A DNA stretch of 64,000 nucleotides from an uncultured Dehalococcoidia bacterium (GTDB lineage Bacteria; Chloroflexota; Dehalococcoidia; Lucifugimonadales; CATOSD01), in assembly GCA_951812395.1 (NCBI GenBank), contig CATOSD010000001.1, positions 1,833,108 to 1,897,107 of the forward strand, given 5' to 3'. The translations under genes were made by a program, and so were the position numbers. Of this stretch, positions 29,987 to 40,538 are shown piece after piece. Each line of letters starts with the position of its first letter. Within the stretch, counting starts at the first letter, position 1. Under the pieces are notes generated by a model. The model was not told the origin of the DNA. It saw only the letters and a program-made list of their open reading frames with translations, and did no database searches.

Positions 29987-31189
29987 ATGACCACTACAGA
30001 AGGAGCTCGAAGAGTAGCCGTTGTCGGCGCAGGAATACTGGGCGCGTCCATCGCCTGGCGCCTAGCGCGGCGGGGCGTCCGTGTCGTGCTTGTCGACAAG
30101 GGCGGCGCGGGGCATGGCGCGTCGAGTCATAGCTTTGCCTGGATCAACGCCGGCGGCAAAGAACCCATTGGCTATCACAACCTGAACCGCCGCTCGATGG
30201 AGATGTGGCCCCGTTTCGCCGCCGCGGTCGGTGACTGTGGAGACCCGGACAGTGTAGGCCTCCGCTGGGGCGGCAAGGTATCCTGGGAGTCCAACACGGC
30301 CGCGGCCAAGGCTCTGGCGGACCGAGTGCGACTGCTCCAGTCCTGGGGCTACCCGACCCGGCTGATCGACGCCTGCGAGCTGAAGCGCCTGGAGCCTGCC
30401 CTGGACGTGGGCGATGTGACCGCTGCCGAGTACAGCCCCAACGAAGGACAGGTTGAGCCGCAGATGGTGGTGGACGCATGCCTGCGCCGGCTGCGTGAGT
30501 TGGGTTGCGATGTTCTGGAGTACACTGAAGTCACAGGCTTTGAGCAGAGCGATGACGGCCGAGTTCACGTACTGGGGACGTCCTCGGGCGACCTGGAGGC
30601 TGACGTGGTGGTCGCTGCCGCGGGCGCCGGAACGACGCATATTGCCGCCCTTGCCGGCGTCAGTGTTCCGCAAGCGAGAAGCCCCGGCGTGGTTGTTCGG
30701 ACGAACCCGCTTCCTCGATTGCTCGGAAACGTGCCGGTCGTCTACGCGCCGGCCCTGGACCCGGCTCGCCCGGAGATACATATGCGTCAATGCGCCGACG
30801 GTCGCATGATGATCGGCGAAGGCGACCAGGAGAGCCTGGCCGAGGACGACACCCAGGCACACGCCGACGAACTGCTGGAACGCGCCTGTCGCTATCTTCC
30901 GGGCCTGGCCGGGGCAAGGGCAGTGCCGGTGCCAGTGGGCTGGCGTCCCATGCCGCTGGACGGCTATCCGGCGATGGGTTTCGCGTCTGAGGCGCCCAAC
31001 TTGTACGTGGCAATCACACACAGCGGCGTAACTCTCACCCCGGTGTTGAGCCAACTGGCCGCCCAGGAAGTCTGCGACCGAACGCCGGCCGACGCGGTGC
31101 TGGGGCCGTATCGCCCGCAGCGCTTTGACGGGATTACACTCGACGAAGTGGCGTCCGCGCCTAATCCACGCATGGCCAAACTGCGCTAG
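29987..31189 (+). CDS. FAD-dependent oxidoreductase (DAO family)
   Basis: RRVAVVGAGILGASIAWRLARRGVRVVLVDKGGAGHGASSHSFAWINAGGKEP... Confidence 0.87.
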   Translation: MTTTEGARRVAVVGAGILGASIAWRLARRGVRVVLVDKGGAGHGASSHSFAWINAGGKEPIGYHNLNRRSMEMWPRFAAAVGDCGDPDSVGLRWGGKVSWESNTAAAKALADRVRLLQSWGYPTRLIDACELKRLEPALDVGDVTAAEYSPNEGQVEPQMVVDACLRRLRELGCDVLEYTEVTGFEQSDDGRVHVLGTSSGDLEADVVVAAAGAGTTHIAALAGVSVPQARSPGVVVRTNPLPRLLGNVPVVYAPALDPARPEIHMRQCADGRMMIGEGDQESLAEDDTQAHADELLERACRYLPGLAGARAVPVPVGWRPMPLDGYPAMGFASEAPNLYVAITHSGVTLTPVLSQLAAQEVCDRTPADAVLGPYRPQRFDGITLDEVASAPNPRMAKLR

Positions 31190-31314
31190 CCGGGGAAGCT
31201 CACCCGGCGAAATGCGGTGAGTGAAGTCGAGCCTTGCGAGCGGCAAGTTCTGGCGTGAACTGCGCTCGCGAGTGGACAATTGTGGCAGCTCATGCACTGT
31301 CGAGGAGCGACTAC

Positions 31315-31968
31315 GTGAGCACATTGAAATGGCTGGGCCTTACCTCGTGTGTGACCATGGCCACCGTGCTGTTTGCCGCCTGCGGCAGCGACGAGCCCGG
31401 ACCTGACGCGGCTATGTCTCAGCCAGCTGCTGCGTCCGTGACCCAGCCGACCGCGGCCCCCGCCGGGGCTGCGTCGACTGAGAGCGCCCCGGTGCCTGCC
31501 GCGGCTACCGTGGCCCCTGCCACGCCGTCCGTTGAAGTCGGCCTAGACGTCGGCCAACGGGCTCCGGACTTTACGCTGACCAATCTGGAAGGTGAGAGGG
31601 TCACGCGGGCCGGCCTGGAGGGCCGGCCGGTGCTGCTCTACTTCTACACAACGTGGTGACCGTCTTGCCGTGCCTCGTTGAGGCAACTCAAGAATGTTCA
31701 CACCGATTTTGCGGACAACGTTGACATTGTGGGCGTGGGCGTCGACCCCGGCGAGGACGCTTCGGACATTCAGTCGTACATAGACAACCACGATTTCACT
31801 TGGGAAATGACCCTGGCAGACACTGACATGCTGGAGACGTACAAGGTCAGACAACAGGCGGGTTACATGGCGCTCGATGCCAACGGAGTGATAGTAACCG
31901 ACCTTACCTACGGGCCGAAGTCGGACGGCGGCTGGCGCGAGCTGTTTGAGGAGATGGCGAGGCCGTAG
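31315..31968 (+). CDS. Candidate selenoprotein: TlpA/thioredoxin-like lipoprotein with in-frame TGA (31657-31659) read as Sec in a UxxC motif
   Basis: GTG start after GAGGAG; lipobox VLFAAC-GS; one frame joins ORFs ...DFTLTNLEGERVTRAGLEGRPVLLYFYTTW-(TGA)-PSCRASLRQLKNVHTDFADNVDIVGVGVDPGED...; TGA replaces the first Cys of the WCxxC motif; SECIS-like hairpin follows. Confidence 0.72.
31664..31692 (+). promoter_or_regulatory. Putative bacterial SECIS element downstream of the TGA
   Basis: CTTG-ccg-TGCCTC-GTT-GAGGCA-act-CAAG: 6 bp upper stem, triloop beginning with G 18 nt after the TGA, 3x3 internal loop, 4 bp lower stem. Confidence 0.6.
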
Positions 31969-32178
31969 GTCGCACCTACGCGGACCTAGTTCTCGTTCCG
32001 GGGCACCTCTCGCAGTGCCTCTATAAATCGGGCGCACTCCTCAGGCCGGCGAGTACACTTTCAAGCGCCACTCCTCACCGCCCGTACCCGCCTCGCCAGT
32101 CCAGAACTACTCCGCCATTCACAATGAGGCCCTTACTTAGAGCAGCGAACTCTTACCCTGCTATGGAAAAAGGGCGCC

Positions 32179-32955
32179 TTACAAGTGCAATGCCTCTCTA
32201 GCTACGACGGAGACACTGGTGATGATCGTCACTCCGATTACTGCTTTACGGAACACAGCCTCGTTCATTCGGCCAACCAATGTTGTTCCGAGACGCAACC
32301 CGACCAGCACCGGAACGATCACAATCATGATCAGGATCAACCGCTCCAAGGTGTAAAGGCCAGCGACTGCATACCCTAGTACGGAGACGATGTCGATTGC
32401 CAACAGGAAGAAGGCCATGGACGCCCTCATAGTGAGGGGAGGCCGATTGAGAGCCAATAGGTACAGTGCGACAACAGGGCCCCCGACACCGAAGGCGGAA
32501 AGAGAAAGCGCCGCCAAAAAGCCCGCAACCGGACCTGCTAGACGAGGCCGAGGCATCCGGGCGCGCAAATCGAGCGCGACGACCAAAGCCAAGGCGACAA
32601 CAATGGCTGAGATGGCAATACGAAGAACGCCCGAGTCAACCGAGCTGAGAATGTAAACACCCACGGGAACTCCCACAAGGCCGGCCAGAGCGATAGGCGC
32701 CATCTCGCGAAGTGGGAGATGTTCCCTCGATTGTACGACCACCGAGGCTTCCAGGCCCAGCGCCACAGTATTCAAGACAACCACTGCGGTCTGAGGAGAC
32801 AGCACCAACAGCAATGCGGGCATGGACGCCATCCCAATGCCGAATCCAATGGTGCTGAGAATAGTAGAACCTACAAGCAGTGCGGCGGCTGTGACGGTTA
32901 GTTGAAGAGGGCTGAGCAAAGACATCTCCCGGAGATCAATGTGTTGGATCGCCAA
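32179..32955 (-). CDS. TauE/SafE-type membrane transporter
   Basis: MSLLSPLQLTVTAAALLVGSTILSTIGFGIGMASMPALLLVLSPQTAVVVLNTVALGLE...LAGLVGVPVGVYIL... Confidence 0.78.
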   Translation of the reverse strand: MAIQHIDLREMSLLSPLQLTVTAAALLVGSTILSTIGFGIGMASMPALLLVLSPQTAVVVLNTVALGLEASVVVQSREHLPLREMAPIALAGLVGVPVGVYILSSVDSGVLRIAISAIVVALALVVALDLRARMPRPRLAGPVAGFLAALSLSAFGVGGPVVALYLLALNRPPLTMRASMAFFLLAIDIVSVLGYAVAGLYTLERLILIMIVIVPVLVGLRLGTTLVGRMNEAVFRKAVIGVTIITSVSVVAREALHL

Positions 32956-33685
32956 AGAACTTGTCTGAAGCGATGACGATGGCGCAGTTATATGGGAACG
33001 CGCGCAGCGGTCGTTGGGGAGGGGTGCGCTCCATGGCGGATATGGGGCGTCCCATTCAGGCCACGGGGTGGACTCTGGCCACAGATTCAGGCAAAGGTTG
33101 GTCCAGCCCGACTGCCATCAGGAGGGTGAGGGCGTTGAGAAGAAGACCGTCCCACCACAAGGAGAACATATCAGGGGAGATGATAGTATCTCTGAATAGA
33201 TGTTTCTACACCTCAAGATGACCACTCCGCCTGAAACACAGTGACTCGCGGCCTCCGAACTGTCCATTCGGGGGGTCCGAATCCTGCGGCACTGGCCCTC
33301 GTCCGAGGCCGTTCTAAAGAGAAACCATACATGGCACACTACGCCACCAAATCAGATTTCCCGCTGGCTTCCACAGGATTGCCGCGCGAGTCGCGTTTAT
33401 AGGCTCTGCGCTCTTGTTCATTCAGCTACCAATCTCCGAGCACTACCACGACGTCGACCTGGACCTATTGTATGCAATCGGTAGCTTGGGCGCGGTGGGC
33501 ATTTTCGTCTGGGTGATCATTCTTGGCGTGGCACTCTACAGGGGATTCAGCGGGTTCACTTCTAGCACGCCTCGCGAGCGGTTGGCATAGAATGCCCTTG
33601 CCCTAGGGATCTGGGTTCCATCTGATTGACCTGTCCCGCGATCGCGGTTCTCAACTCGTGACAAAACGGCTGCGGTGAATGGAAT

Positions 33686-34394
33686 ATGTCGAACGACTCT
33701 GCGACTCCGGTTGTCCAGGCAAGGGACGTGCACAAGACTTACGGCTTTGGAGAAGTGGAGGTGCACGTTCTCAGGGGCGTGAGCCTAGACGTGCAGCGTG
33801 GGGATTTAGTCGCCATAATGGGGCCGAGCGGCGGCGGCAAGACCACGCTTCTCAACTGCCTCTCCGGACTGGACGACATCGATTCAGGCCTCATCAACAT
33901 CGGCGGGTCCGTCCTGTCCAAGATGAACGATACGGAGAAGACTCGTTTCCGGGCCACCCGAATGGGATACATCTTCCAGTCCTTCAATCTGCTGCCGGCG
34001 CTCACGGCGCTGGAGAACGTGGAGATACCTCTGCTGGTGTCAGGATTCCCGAAAAGGAGGCCAATCAGAAGGCGCAGGAGCGCTGTCGCTCGTTGATCTC
34101 TCGGACCGCGCCGGGCACCATCCGGCGCAAATCTCCGGAGGCCAACAGCAGCGCGTCACCATTGCCCGTGCCCTGGTGAACGGTCCGGAGATAGTCTGGG
34201 CTGACGAGCCGACGGGCAACCTGGACAGCAAGAACGCCCGAGAAGTGATGGACCTCCACATCCGGTTGAACAAGGAACTTGAAGAGACGTTCGTCATCGT
34301 CACCCACTCGGACGCCATGGCGGAGATGTCGCACCGGACGGTCCGCATGCAGGACGGCCTCATCGTCGATGACGGCAGGGGCAACGCGATCTAA
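33686..34394 (+). pseudogene. ABC transporter ATP-binding protein (MacB/LolD-like), two frameshifts
   Basis: Walker [14 protein letters not shown]; signature [18 protein letters not shown] and Walker [16 protein letters not shown] lie in another frame; shifts near 34049 (CCC run) and 34075. Confidence 0.82.
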
Positions 34395-34400
34395 TCCCCT

Positions 34401-37400
34401 ATGGACGAGCTGTTCGGGGCGCCCATTACGAACATCGCGGCTGTGCTGACTGTCCCCTTCGGCTTAGCGGTCGTTTTTCTTCTCTACATAAGAATGCGGC
34501 ACCCCATCCTGGTCCGCATGGCTATTCGCAACGTGGTTCGCAGGCCGGGGCAGAGCCTGCTGATCATCTCGGGATTGATGCTGGCCACGGCCATCAACTC
34601 CAGCGCGTTTACCGTCGGTGACTCCGTAACCTACAGCATCAAGAACTCCGCCGCCGCCTCTCTCCGCTCCGTCGACGAGATACTCGTAGTGGACGAAGAC
34701 TCGAACTTCTGGGAGGGTCGCGCTCTCCCTGACGGCTTCTAGCAGACCGTCTTTCAGGAGCTGGCGCCTGATCCCGACGCCGATTCAGACGTTGACGGAG
34801 TGCTGCCCACGTTGACGGAAAATGTGGCGGCCATCAACTCCGACAGCCAGCAGTTTGAGTCCTCCACTCGGCTGGCGGGATTGGACCCACGGCGGGCTAT
34901 GGTCTTCGATGAGCTGTTCGACGCTGAGGGCGAACCGCTCGACCTCACGGTCCTGGGGCCCAATGAGGTCTACACAAACAGAGTAGGCGCCGATGCGTTG
35001 CTGGCCGGAACCGGCTCCAAGCTTAGCCTGGCGTTGGGAGCGGGAGTGCTGACACCCCTCACCGTCCGTGGCGTGGTCGACGGGTCATACAGCAAGCCGG
35101 TGGGCACGGACGTAGTCATGATGGCGCCGCTCTCGTCCGTCCAGCAACTATTGGGCCGCCCCGGAGAGCTCTCCGTAATTCTCATCTCCAACCGCGGTGG
35201 CGTGTTTAGCGGTGCGGCACTGACGGACACCGTGGTCGAACGCTACGAAAACCACGCCGCCAGCGGCGGGGGCTGGAGCTGTTGTCCGTCAAGCACAATG
35301 CGATAGATCAGGCCAACGATACCGGTGCACTCTTCGTCTCCTTGTTCACCACGTTTGGCCTCTTTTCGATCGGTGTGGGAATGCTGCTGATCTTCTCCAT
35401 GCTGGCCACCGAGCGCAAGAGTAATATGGGCATGGCTCGCGCCGTTGGTATGCAGCGACAACACCTGGTGCGCATGTTCACGGTGGAGGGCGCCATCTAC
35501 GGCATCGGTTCCGCAATCGTTGGCGCCTTGATTGGCGTCGGGCTGGGATTCGTGCTCGTGGAGGCTGTATCCGCCATTGCGAGCCAGACCATCGAACAGT
35601 TCACATTCACACCGTAAGTTCAGCCCGTGAGTTTCATGGCGGCATTCCTGGCTGGCGGCGCTCTCACCTTAGTCACCGTGATTCTCTCCGCACGGCGAAT
35701 CAGCCGGCTCAACATCGTGCGGGCCATCCGTGACCTGCCGGAACCCCAGATCGAAGGTTCCCGGCGTGGCCCGTTGCTTCGGTCCGCGGCGACGGTCGTG
35801 TTCGGTCTGCTCGTCTTCGTTGCGGCGTTTCAGGCCGCGCGCCTGCCCTTCTTCGGGCTGGGGATCTCCGTCATCGCCCTGGGAGTCGCGATGGCGTTGC
35901 GCGCGTTGGGAGTCTCGCAACGACAAGTGTTCACGGGCGTCGGGCTGCTTTTGGTCGTGTACTGGTTGGTCCCGCACAGCTTCCTGAAGTCTCTCAAGCC
36001 GGACTTCACGGAGGACATGTCCGGGTTCTTCCTGATCGGCGCCTTCCTGGTTACTGGGACTGTGTTGGTTACCGTCAACAACGCCCCGATTGTGCTGGGT
36101 GTAGCAAGTAAGACCATTGGCCGCATCAGGCGCTACACACCCATCGTGAAGTCCGCGTTGGCCTATCCGCTCCAGTTCCGGTACAGGACAGGGCTGTCAC
36201 TGGCGATGTTCTCTATCGTGATATTCTCCGTGACGGTGATGGCGACGTTCGTGGATGTGCTGGACAACCAGGAGCGTATTGGCGGCGGATATGAAGTCGT
36301 CGGATTCGTAGGCGCCGAGCTCAACCCCGTTGGTGACTTGAGAGTCGCGGTTGAGGCCAACCCGGACCTCGCCTTCATCGAGCGCGTCGTAGGAGTCCCC
36401 TCCGTTTGTACATTCCATACCATCTTGCAGGCCGACGCCCGGCTGGCATCCGACACCACTGGTCAGTTCGCCGACACCACGGTGACCGGCGTAGGAAACG
36501 ACTTCTTCGCGACAAACCGGTTCGGCATCGCGCTGGCCGCGCCGGAGTACTCGGGGGACGACGGCCCGGACGCGACGGCGGTGTGGAGCGCGGTCCAGGC
36601 CAACCCTGGGCTGGCCGTGGTCAACGACACAATCGTCCCGAGACGCACCAACACAGGTTTCGTGCTGGCCTCGGACCAGTTTACGCTGAACGACGTGCAG
36701 AGGCTACTCGTCGAGAACAACTTCATGGACCCCGTGAACAACACCGTGGGGGACCTGGAAAGACCGTGCGGGACCTGGAAAGCGGAAACTCCTTTGAACT
36801 GACGGTGATAGGGGTTCTGGACACTCTTGCTTCCGCCGGACCGGTGCCCGTTGGATTCTACGTGTCTCCAGACACTATCGGCCGCGATGTCGACGCGACA
36901 CAGTTCTTCTTCAATGTCGGAGACGGCGCAGACGGCGCAGCCGCGGCCATAGAGGCGGCGTTTTTCGAGAACGGCGTGGAAACCCTGGGCCTCAAGGAAT
37001 CTATCGCCGAAACTCAGGCGGCCCAGAAGGCCCGCTTCAACCTGCTGATCGGCTTCATGTCGTTGGGTCTGCTGGTGGGAATCGTGGCACTCGGCGTCAT
37101 CACCGCGCGGGCGGTGGTGGAAGGGCGGCACGGCATCGGCGTGTTGCGGGCCATCGGATTCTCCCCTGCAATGGTCCAGCTGAGCTTCCTGGTCGAGGCT
37201 TCTTTTCTCGCCAAACTCGGAATTAGCTTGGGGCTGGGCCTCGGACTGATCACTTCCGTCGGAGTAATCGACGAGATGCGGGTGGACGAACCAGAGGTTG
37301 AGTTCGTGCTGCCGTGGCCGAAGGTGATTCTCATTTCCTTGGGAGCGTACATCTTCTCTCTCCTCACCACGATCCTGCCCGCTCGGCATGCAGCATTGAT

Positions 37401-37431
37401 CGCCCCCGCGGAAGCGCTCCGGTACAAGTAG
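34401..37431 (+). pseudogene. FtsX/MacB-like ABC transporter permease, multiple lesions
   Basis: Sequential fragments of one permease: TAG at 34740-34742, frameshift near 35262 (G run), TAA at 35615-35617, frameshift near 36764; C-terminus ...LITSVGVIDEMRV...LLTTILPARHAALIAPAEALRYK. Confidence 0.82.
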
Positions 37432-37492
37432 TCTGGGTACCTCACCACTACGGAAGAATACCCCGGTTGTGCTATAATCTGCTGCGCTTGAT

Positions 37493-38407
37493 ATGAAAGA
37501 CCTAGTTTGCGTACGCGTTCCCGCGACTACCGCGAACATGGGCCCGGGCTTCGACTGCCTGGGCATGGCGCTGGACGTGTGGAACAGCGTTCGTGTGGAA
37601 AGTCGCCGCGGCCCCCTCCGAATCGAGGTTATCGGCGAGGGGGCGGGCGAGGTGCCCGACGACGCCACGAACCTGGTGTATCGTGGCTTCAGCCTGCTGT
37701 TCGAGGGTGCCGGCGAATCGCCGCCCGACGTGAGGATCACCTGCGATAATCGCATTCCGCTGGGTAGGGGACTCGGCAGCAGTTCCGCGGCGGCGGTGGC
37801 AGGCCTGGTTGCCGCCAACGAAATGCGCGGCGACCAGCTTTCCCGGCTAGAGCTGTTGGAGATAGCCGCCAGGCTGGAGGGCCACCCGGACAACGCCGCG
37901 CCGGCGCTGTTCGGCGGCTGCAGGATAGTCGCCAGGGACGAGAGCGGCGAGCTGCTATCGGCGCCGGTGCCCGTGCCCGACGACCTGATGGCCGTGTTGT
38001 TCGTCCCGGACGTCGCGATGCCTACGAACGAGGCACGCGCCGTGCTGCCCTCGGAGGTGCCCCGCAGCGACGCGGTCTACAACATAAGCCGGGCCGCGCT
38101 GCTGGTCCGGGCCTTCGCCACCGGAGACCTGGCGCACCTGGACGTCGCCACCGGAGATCGCCTGCACCAGCCCGCCCGGCAGGCCATCTTCTACCCAATG
38201 CGTAACATCTTCCGCGCCGCCCGCGACGCCGGCGCCCTCGGCGTATTCCTGTCGGGAGCCGGATCGAGCGTGCTGGCGCTGACCAGGGGCCGGGAGTACA
38301 CGATCGGTTACGAGATGGCCGACATAGCGGCCAAGTCGGGCGTGGGAGGCTCGATCAAGGTCACCAGGCCCACGACGAAGGGCGCCCAAGTCGAGAAGAG
38401 CGCCTGA
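37493..38407 (+). CDS. thrB: Homoserine kinase
   Basis: VRVPATTANMGPGFDCLGMALDVWN...NRIPLGRGLGSSSAAAVAGLVAANE (GHMP kinase motif); precedes lysC. Confidence 0.92.
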   Translation: MKDLVCVRVPATTANMGPGFDCLGMALDVWNSVRVESRRGPLRIEVIGEGAGEVPDDATNLVYRGFSLLFEGAGESPPDVRITCDNRIPLGRGLGSSSAAAVAGLVAANEMRGDQLSRLELLEIAARLEGHPDNAAPALFGGCRIVARDESGELLSAPVPVPDDLMAVLFVPDVAMPTNEARAVLPSEVPRSDAVYNISRAALLVRAFATGDLAHLDVATGDRLHQPARQAIFYPMRNIFRAARDAGALGVFLSGAGSSVLALTRGREYTIGYEMADIAAKSGVGGSIKVTRPTTKGAQVEKSA

Positions 38408-38487
38408 CGCAAGACGGACCGGACTACAGCACGATTGACACGCGACATCTCGTCCGGTCCACAAGTCAACGCTGGCAAGAGGAAAAA

Positions 38488-39729
38488 TTGTCACTTGTAG
38501 TCCAGAAGTACGGCGGAAGCTCGCTGGCCGACGCCGCCAAGATTCGAAACGTGGCCCAGCGAATTGGACGGACGCGCGATGCCGGCAACGACGTCGTCAG
38601 CGTGGTCTCGGCCATGGGCGACACCACCGACGAGCTCATCGAGCTCGCGGGCCAGGTGTCGGGCCGACCGGAACCTCGCGAAATGGACTTGCTGCTCTCC
38701 ACGGGAGAGCTGGTGTCCTGCACCCTGATAGCCATGGCGCTGCGCACGTTGGGCTACGAGGCCATCAGCCTCAGCGGCGCGCAGGCCGGCATCCGTACAG
38801 ACACCAGCTACGGACGCGCCCGCATTGCGCTGATGCAGCCCGAGCGGGTCGCGCGCGAGCTGGAGCAGGGCCGTATCGTCATAGTGGCGGGCTTCCAGGG
38901 CATCACTGATGACCTGGACATAACCACGCTGGGGCGCGGCGGCTCCGATACAACCGCGGTCGCGCTCGCTGCCAGCCTTGAGGCAGCTCGGTGCGAGGTG
39001 TACACCGACGTGGAGGGTATCTACACCGCCGATCCCAGGCTGGTGCCCAAAGCCCGCAAGCTTGACGAGGTGGACTACGAAGAGATGCTGGAGCTCGCCA
39101 GCTACGGCGCGAAGATGAACGCACGATCGATCGAGATGGGCATGTTCTACAAGGTCCCAATCCTGGTCGCCTCCAGCTTCTCCGACGCCCCGGGTACCCT
39201 CATTCACGAAGGAGCGGATATGAACACAACCGTCGGCGAGATAAGAAACCGCATCAGGGGCATCGCCGTCGATACCAATGTCGCCAAGATCACAGTCCGC
39301 GGCGTGGTTGACAGGCCCGGAATCGCCGCCGGCCTGTTCGAGCCGCTCAGCGCGGCCGACGTCAGCGTAGACGTCATAGTGCAGAACGCCAGCGTCGACG
39401 GCACCACCGACATGACCTTCACCGTCAAGCGCACCGACCTGGGACGCGCCCTCGAAGTGACGCGGCTGGTGGCCCGGCAGCTAGGCAACGGCGAGGTGGC
39501 GAGCGCGGACAGTCTCGCCAAGCTCAGCATCGTGGGCACCGGAATGCAGGACGCCCCCGGCTACGCCTCCACCATGTTCCGCACATTGGCCGACAACGGC
39601 ATCAACATCGACATGATAACCACGTCCGAGATACGCATCACCTGCATTGTCGACGAGGCCCAGGTCGGCATGGCCGCGCGCGCCCTGCACGACTCATTCC
39701 ACCTCGACAGTCCCACGCAGGTCCCGTAG
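38488..39729 (+). CDS. lysC: Aspartate kinase
   Basis: VVQKYGGSSLADAAKIRNVAQRI...GRGGSDTTAVALAASLEAARCEVYTDVEGIYTADPRLVPKARKLDEVDYEEMLELASYGAKMN...; ACT domains; TTG start. Confidence 0.94.
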   Translation: MSLVVQKYGGSSLADAAKIRNVAQRIGRTRDAGNDVVSVVSAMGDTTDELIELAGQVSGRPEPREMDLLLSTGELVSCTLIAMALRTLGYEAISLSGAQAGIRTDTSYGRARIALMQPERVARELEQGRIVIVAGFQGITDDLDITTLGRGGSDTTAVALAASLEAARCEVYTDVEGIYTADPRLVPKARKLDEVDYEEMLELASYGAKMNARSIEMGMFYKVPILVASSFSDAPGTLIHEGADMNTTVGEIRNRIRGIAVDTNVAKITVRGVVDRPGIAAGLFEPLSAADVSVDVIVQNASVDGTTDMTFTVKRTDLGRALEVTRLVARQLGNGEVASADSLAKLSIVGTGMQDAPGYASTMFRTLADNGINIDMITTSEIRITCIVDEAQVGMAARALHDSFHLDSPTQVP

Positions 39730-39765
39730 GCGGCCGCCGCCGGTGGAACGCGGTCCGAGCGCATC

Positions 39766-40521
39766 TTGACCAACCCTCACCTCTCGGTCGTCATCCCTGC
39801 CTACAACGAGGCTACCCGCATCGTCGCCACCCTCGACGCGGTGGCCGGTTACCTGTCCGCGGAGCCGTTCTCGTGGGAGATAGTCGTGGTGGACGACGGC
39901 AGCTCCGACGGCACCGCCCGCCTGGTGCGTTCGTGGTCGAAAGACGACAGCCGAGTCCGCGTCGAGTCCATTCCCCACGCCGGCAAGGGCTGGGCCGTGC
40001 GGAGCGGCATGCTGGCCGCACACGGGCGCTTGCGTTTCATGTGCGACGCCGACCTCGCCATGCCCATTTCCAACCTCGACAACTTCCTTAAACGCATCGA
40101 CGACGGCTACGAAGTGGTCATCGGCTCCCGCGAAGCTGAGGGCGCCCGCCGGTTCGACGAGCCGGCGCTGCGCCACGTCATGGGCCGCGTGTTCAACTGG
40201 TCGGTCAAGGCCATCGCGGTGCCGGGCATACAGGACACCCAGTGCGGCTTCAAGTGCTTCCGAGCCGCCGCCGCTGAAGACCTCTTCCGCCTCCAGCGCG
40301 TGCCCGGCTTTGGCTTCGACGTGGAAATCCTCCACCTGGCGTTCAAGCGAGGCTATCGCGTGCACGAGCTTCCCATCGACTGGCGCTACCAGCCGCAGAG
40401 CAAGGTCAGACCCGCCGTGGACTCCTTCCAGATGCTCAAGGACGCGCTGATGGTGCGCTGGCGCTCGATTCGCGGCGCCTATGACAGCGCCCCAACTCCG
40501 AAACCGCGCGAGGAGCGGTAA
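39766..40521 (+). CDS. Glycosyltransferase family 2 (dolichyl-phosphate glucosyltransferase-like)
   Basis: LSVVIPAYNEATRIVATLDAV...WEIVVVDDGSSDGTARLV...DADLAMPISNLDNFL...DTQCGFKCFRA. Confidence 0.88.
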   Translation: MTNPHLSVVIPAYNEATRIVATLDAVAGYLSAEPFSWEIVVVDDGSSDGTARLVRSWSKDDSRVRVESIPHAGKGWAVRSGMLAAHGRLRFMCDADLAMPISNLDNFLKRIDDGYEVVIGSREAEGARRFDEPALRHVMGRVFNWSVKAIAVPGIQDTQCGFKCFRAAAAEDLFRLQRVPGFGFDVEILHLAFKRGYRVHELPIDWRYQPQSKVRPAVDSFQMLKDALMVRWRSIRGAYDSAPTPKPREER

Positions 40522-40538
40522 CCGCCAGGGATGCTACG

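Noticed and set aside
33360-33590. Short membrane-protein-like reading frame (RIAARVAFIGSALLFIQLPISEHYHDVDLDLLYAIGSLGAVGIFVWVIILGVALYRGF...)
   Set aside because: No convincing start codon in frame; may be a fragment of a decayed gene but cannot be supported as a CDS.
34740-34742. TAG (34740-34742) and TAA (35615-35617) as recoded codons in the ABC permease
   Set aside because: The same gene carries several frameshifts and mixed stop types, so pseudogene decay is the simpler explanation; no recoding signal seen.
36406-36760. 5' part of the ORF 36406-37431 as a distinct protein
   Set aside because: The first part is out-of-frame sequence (H/R-rich); only the part after the frameshift near 36764 is true permease sequence.
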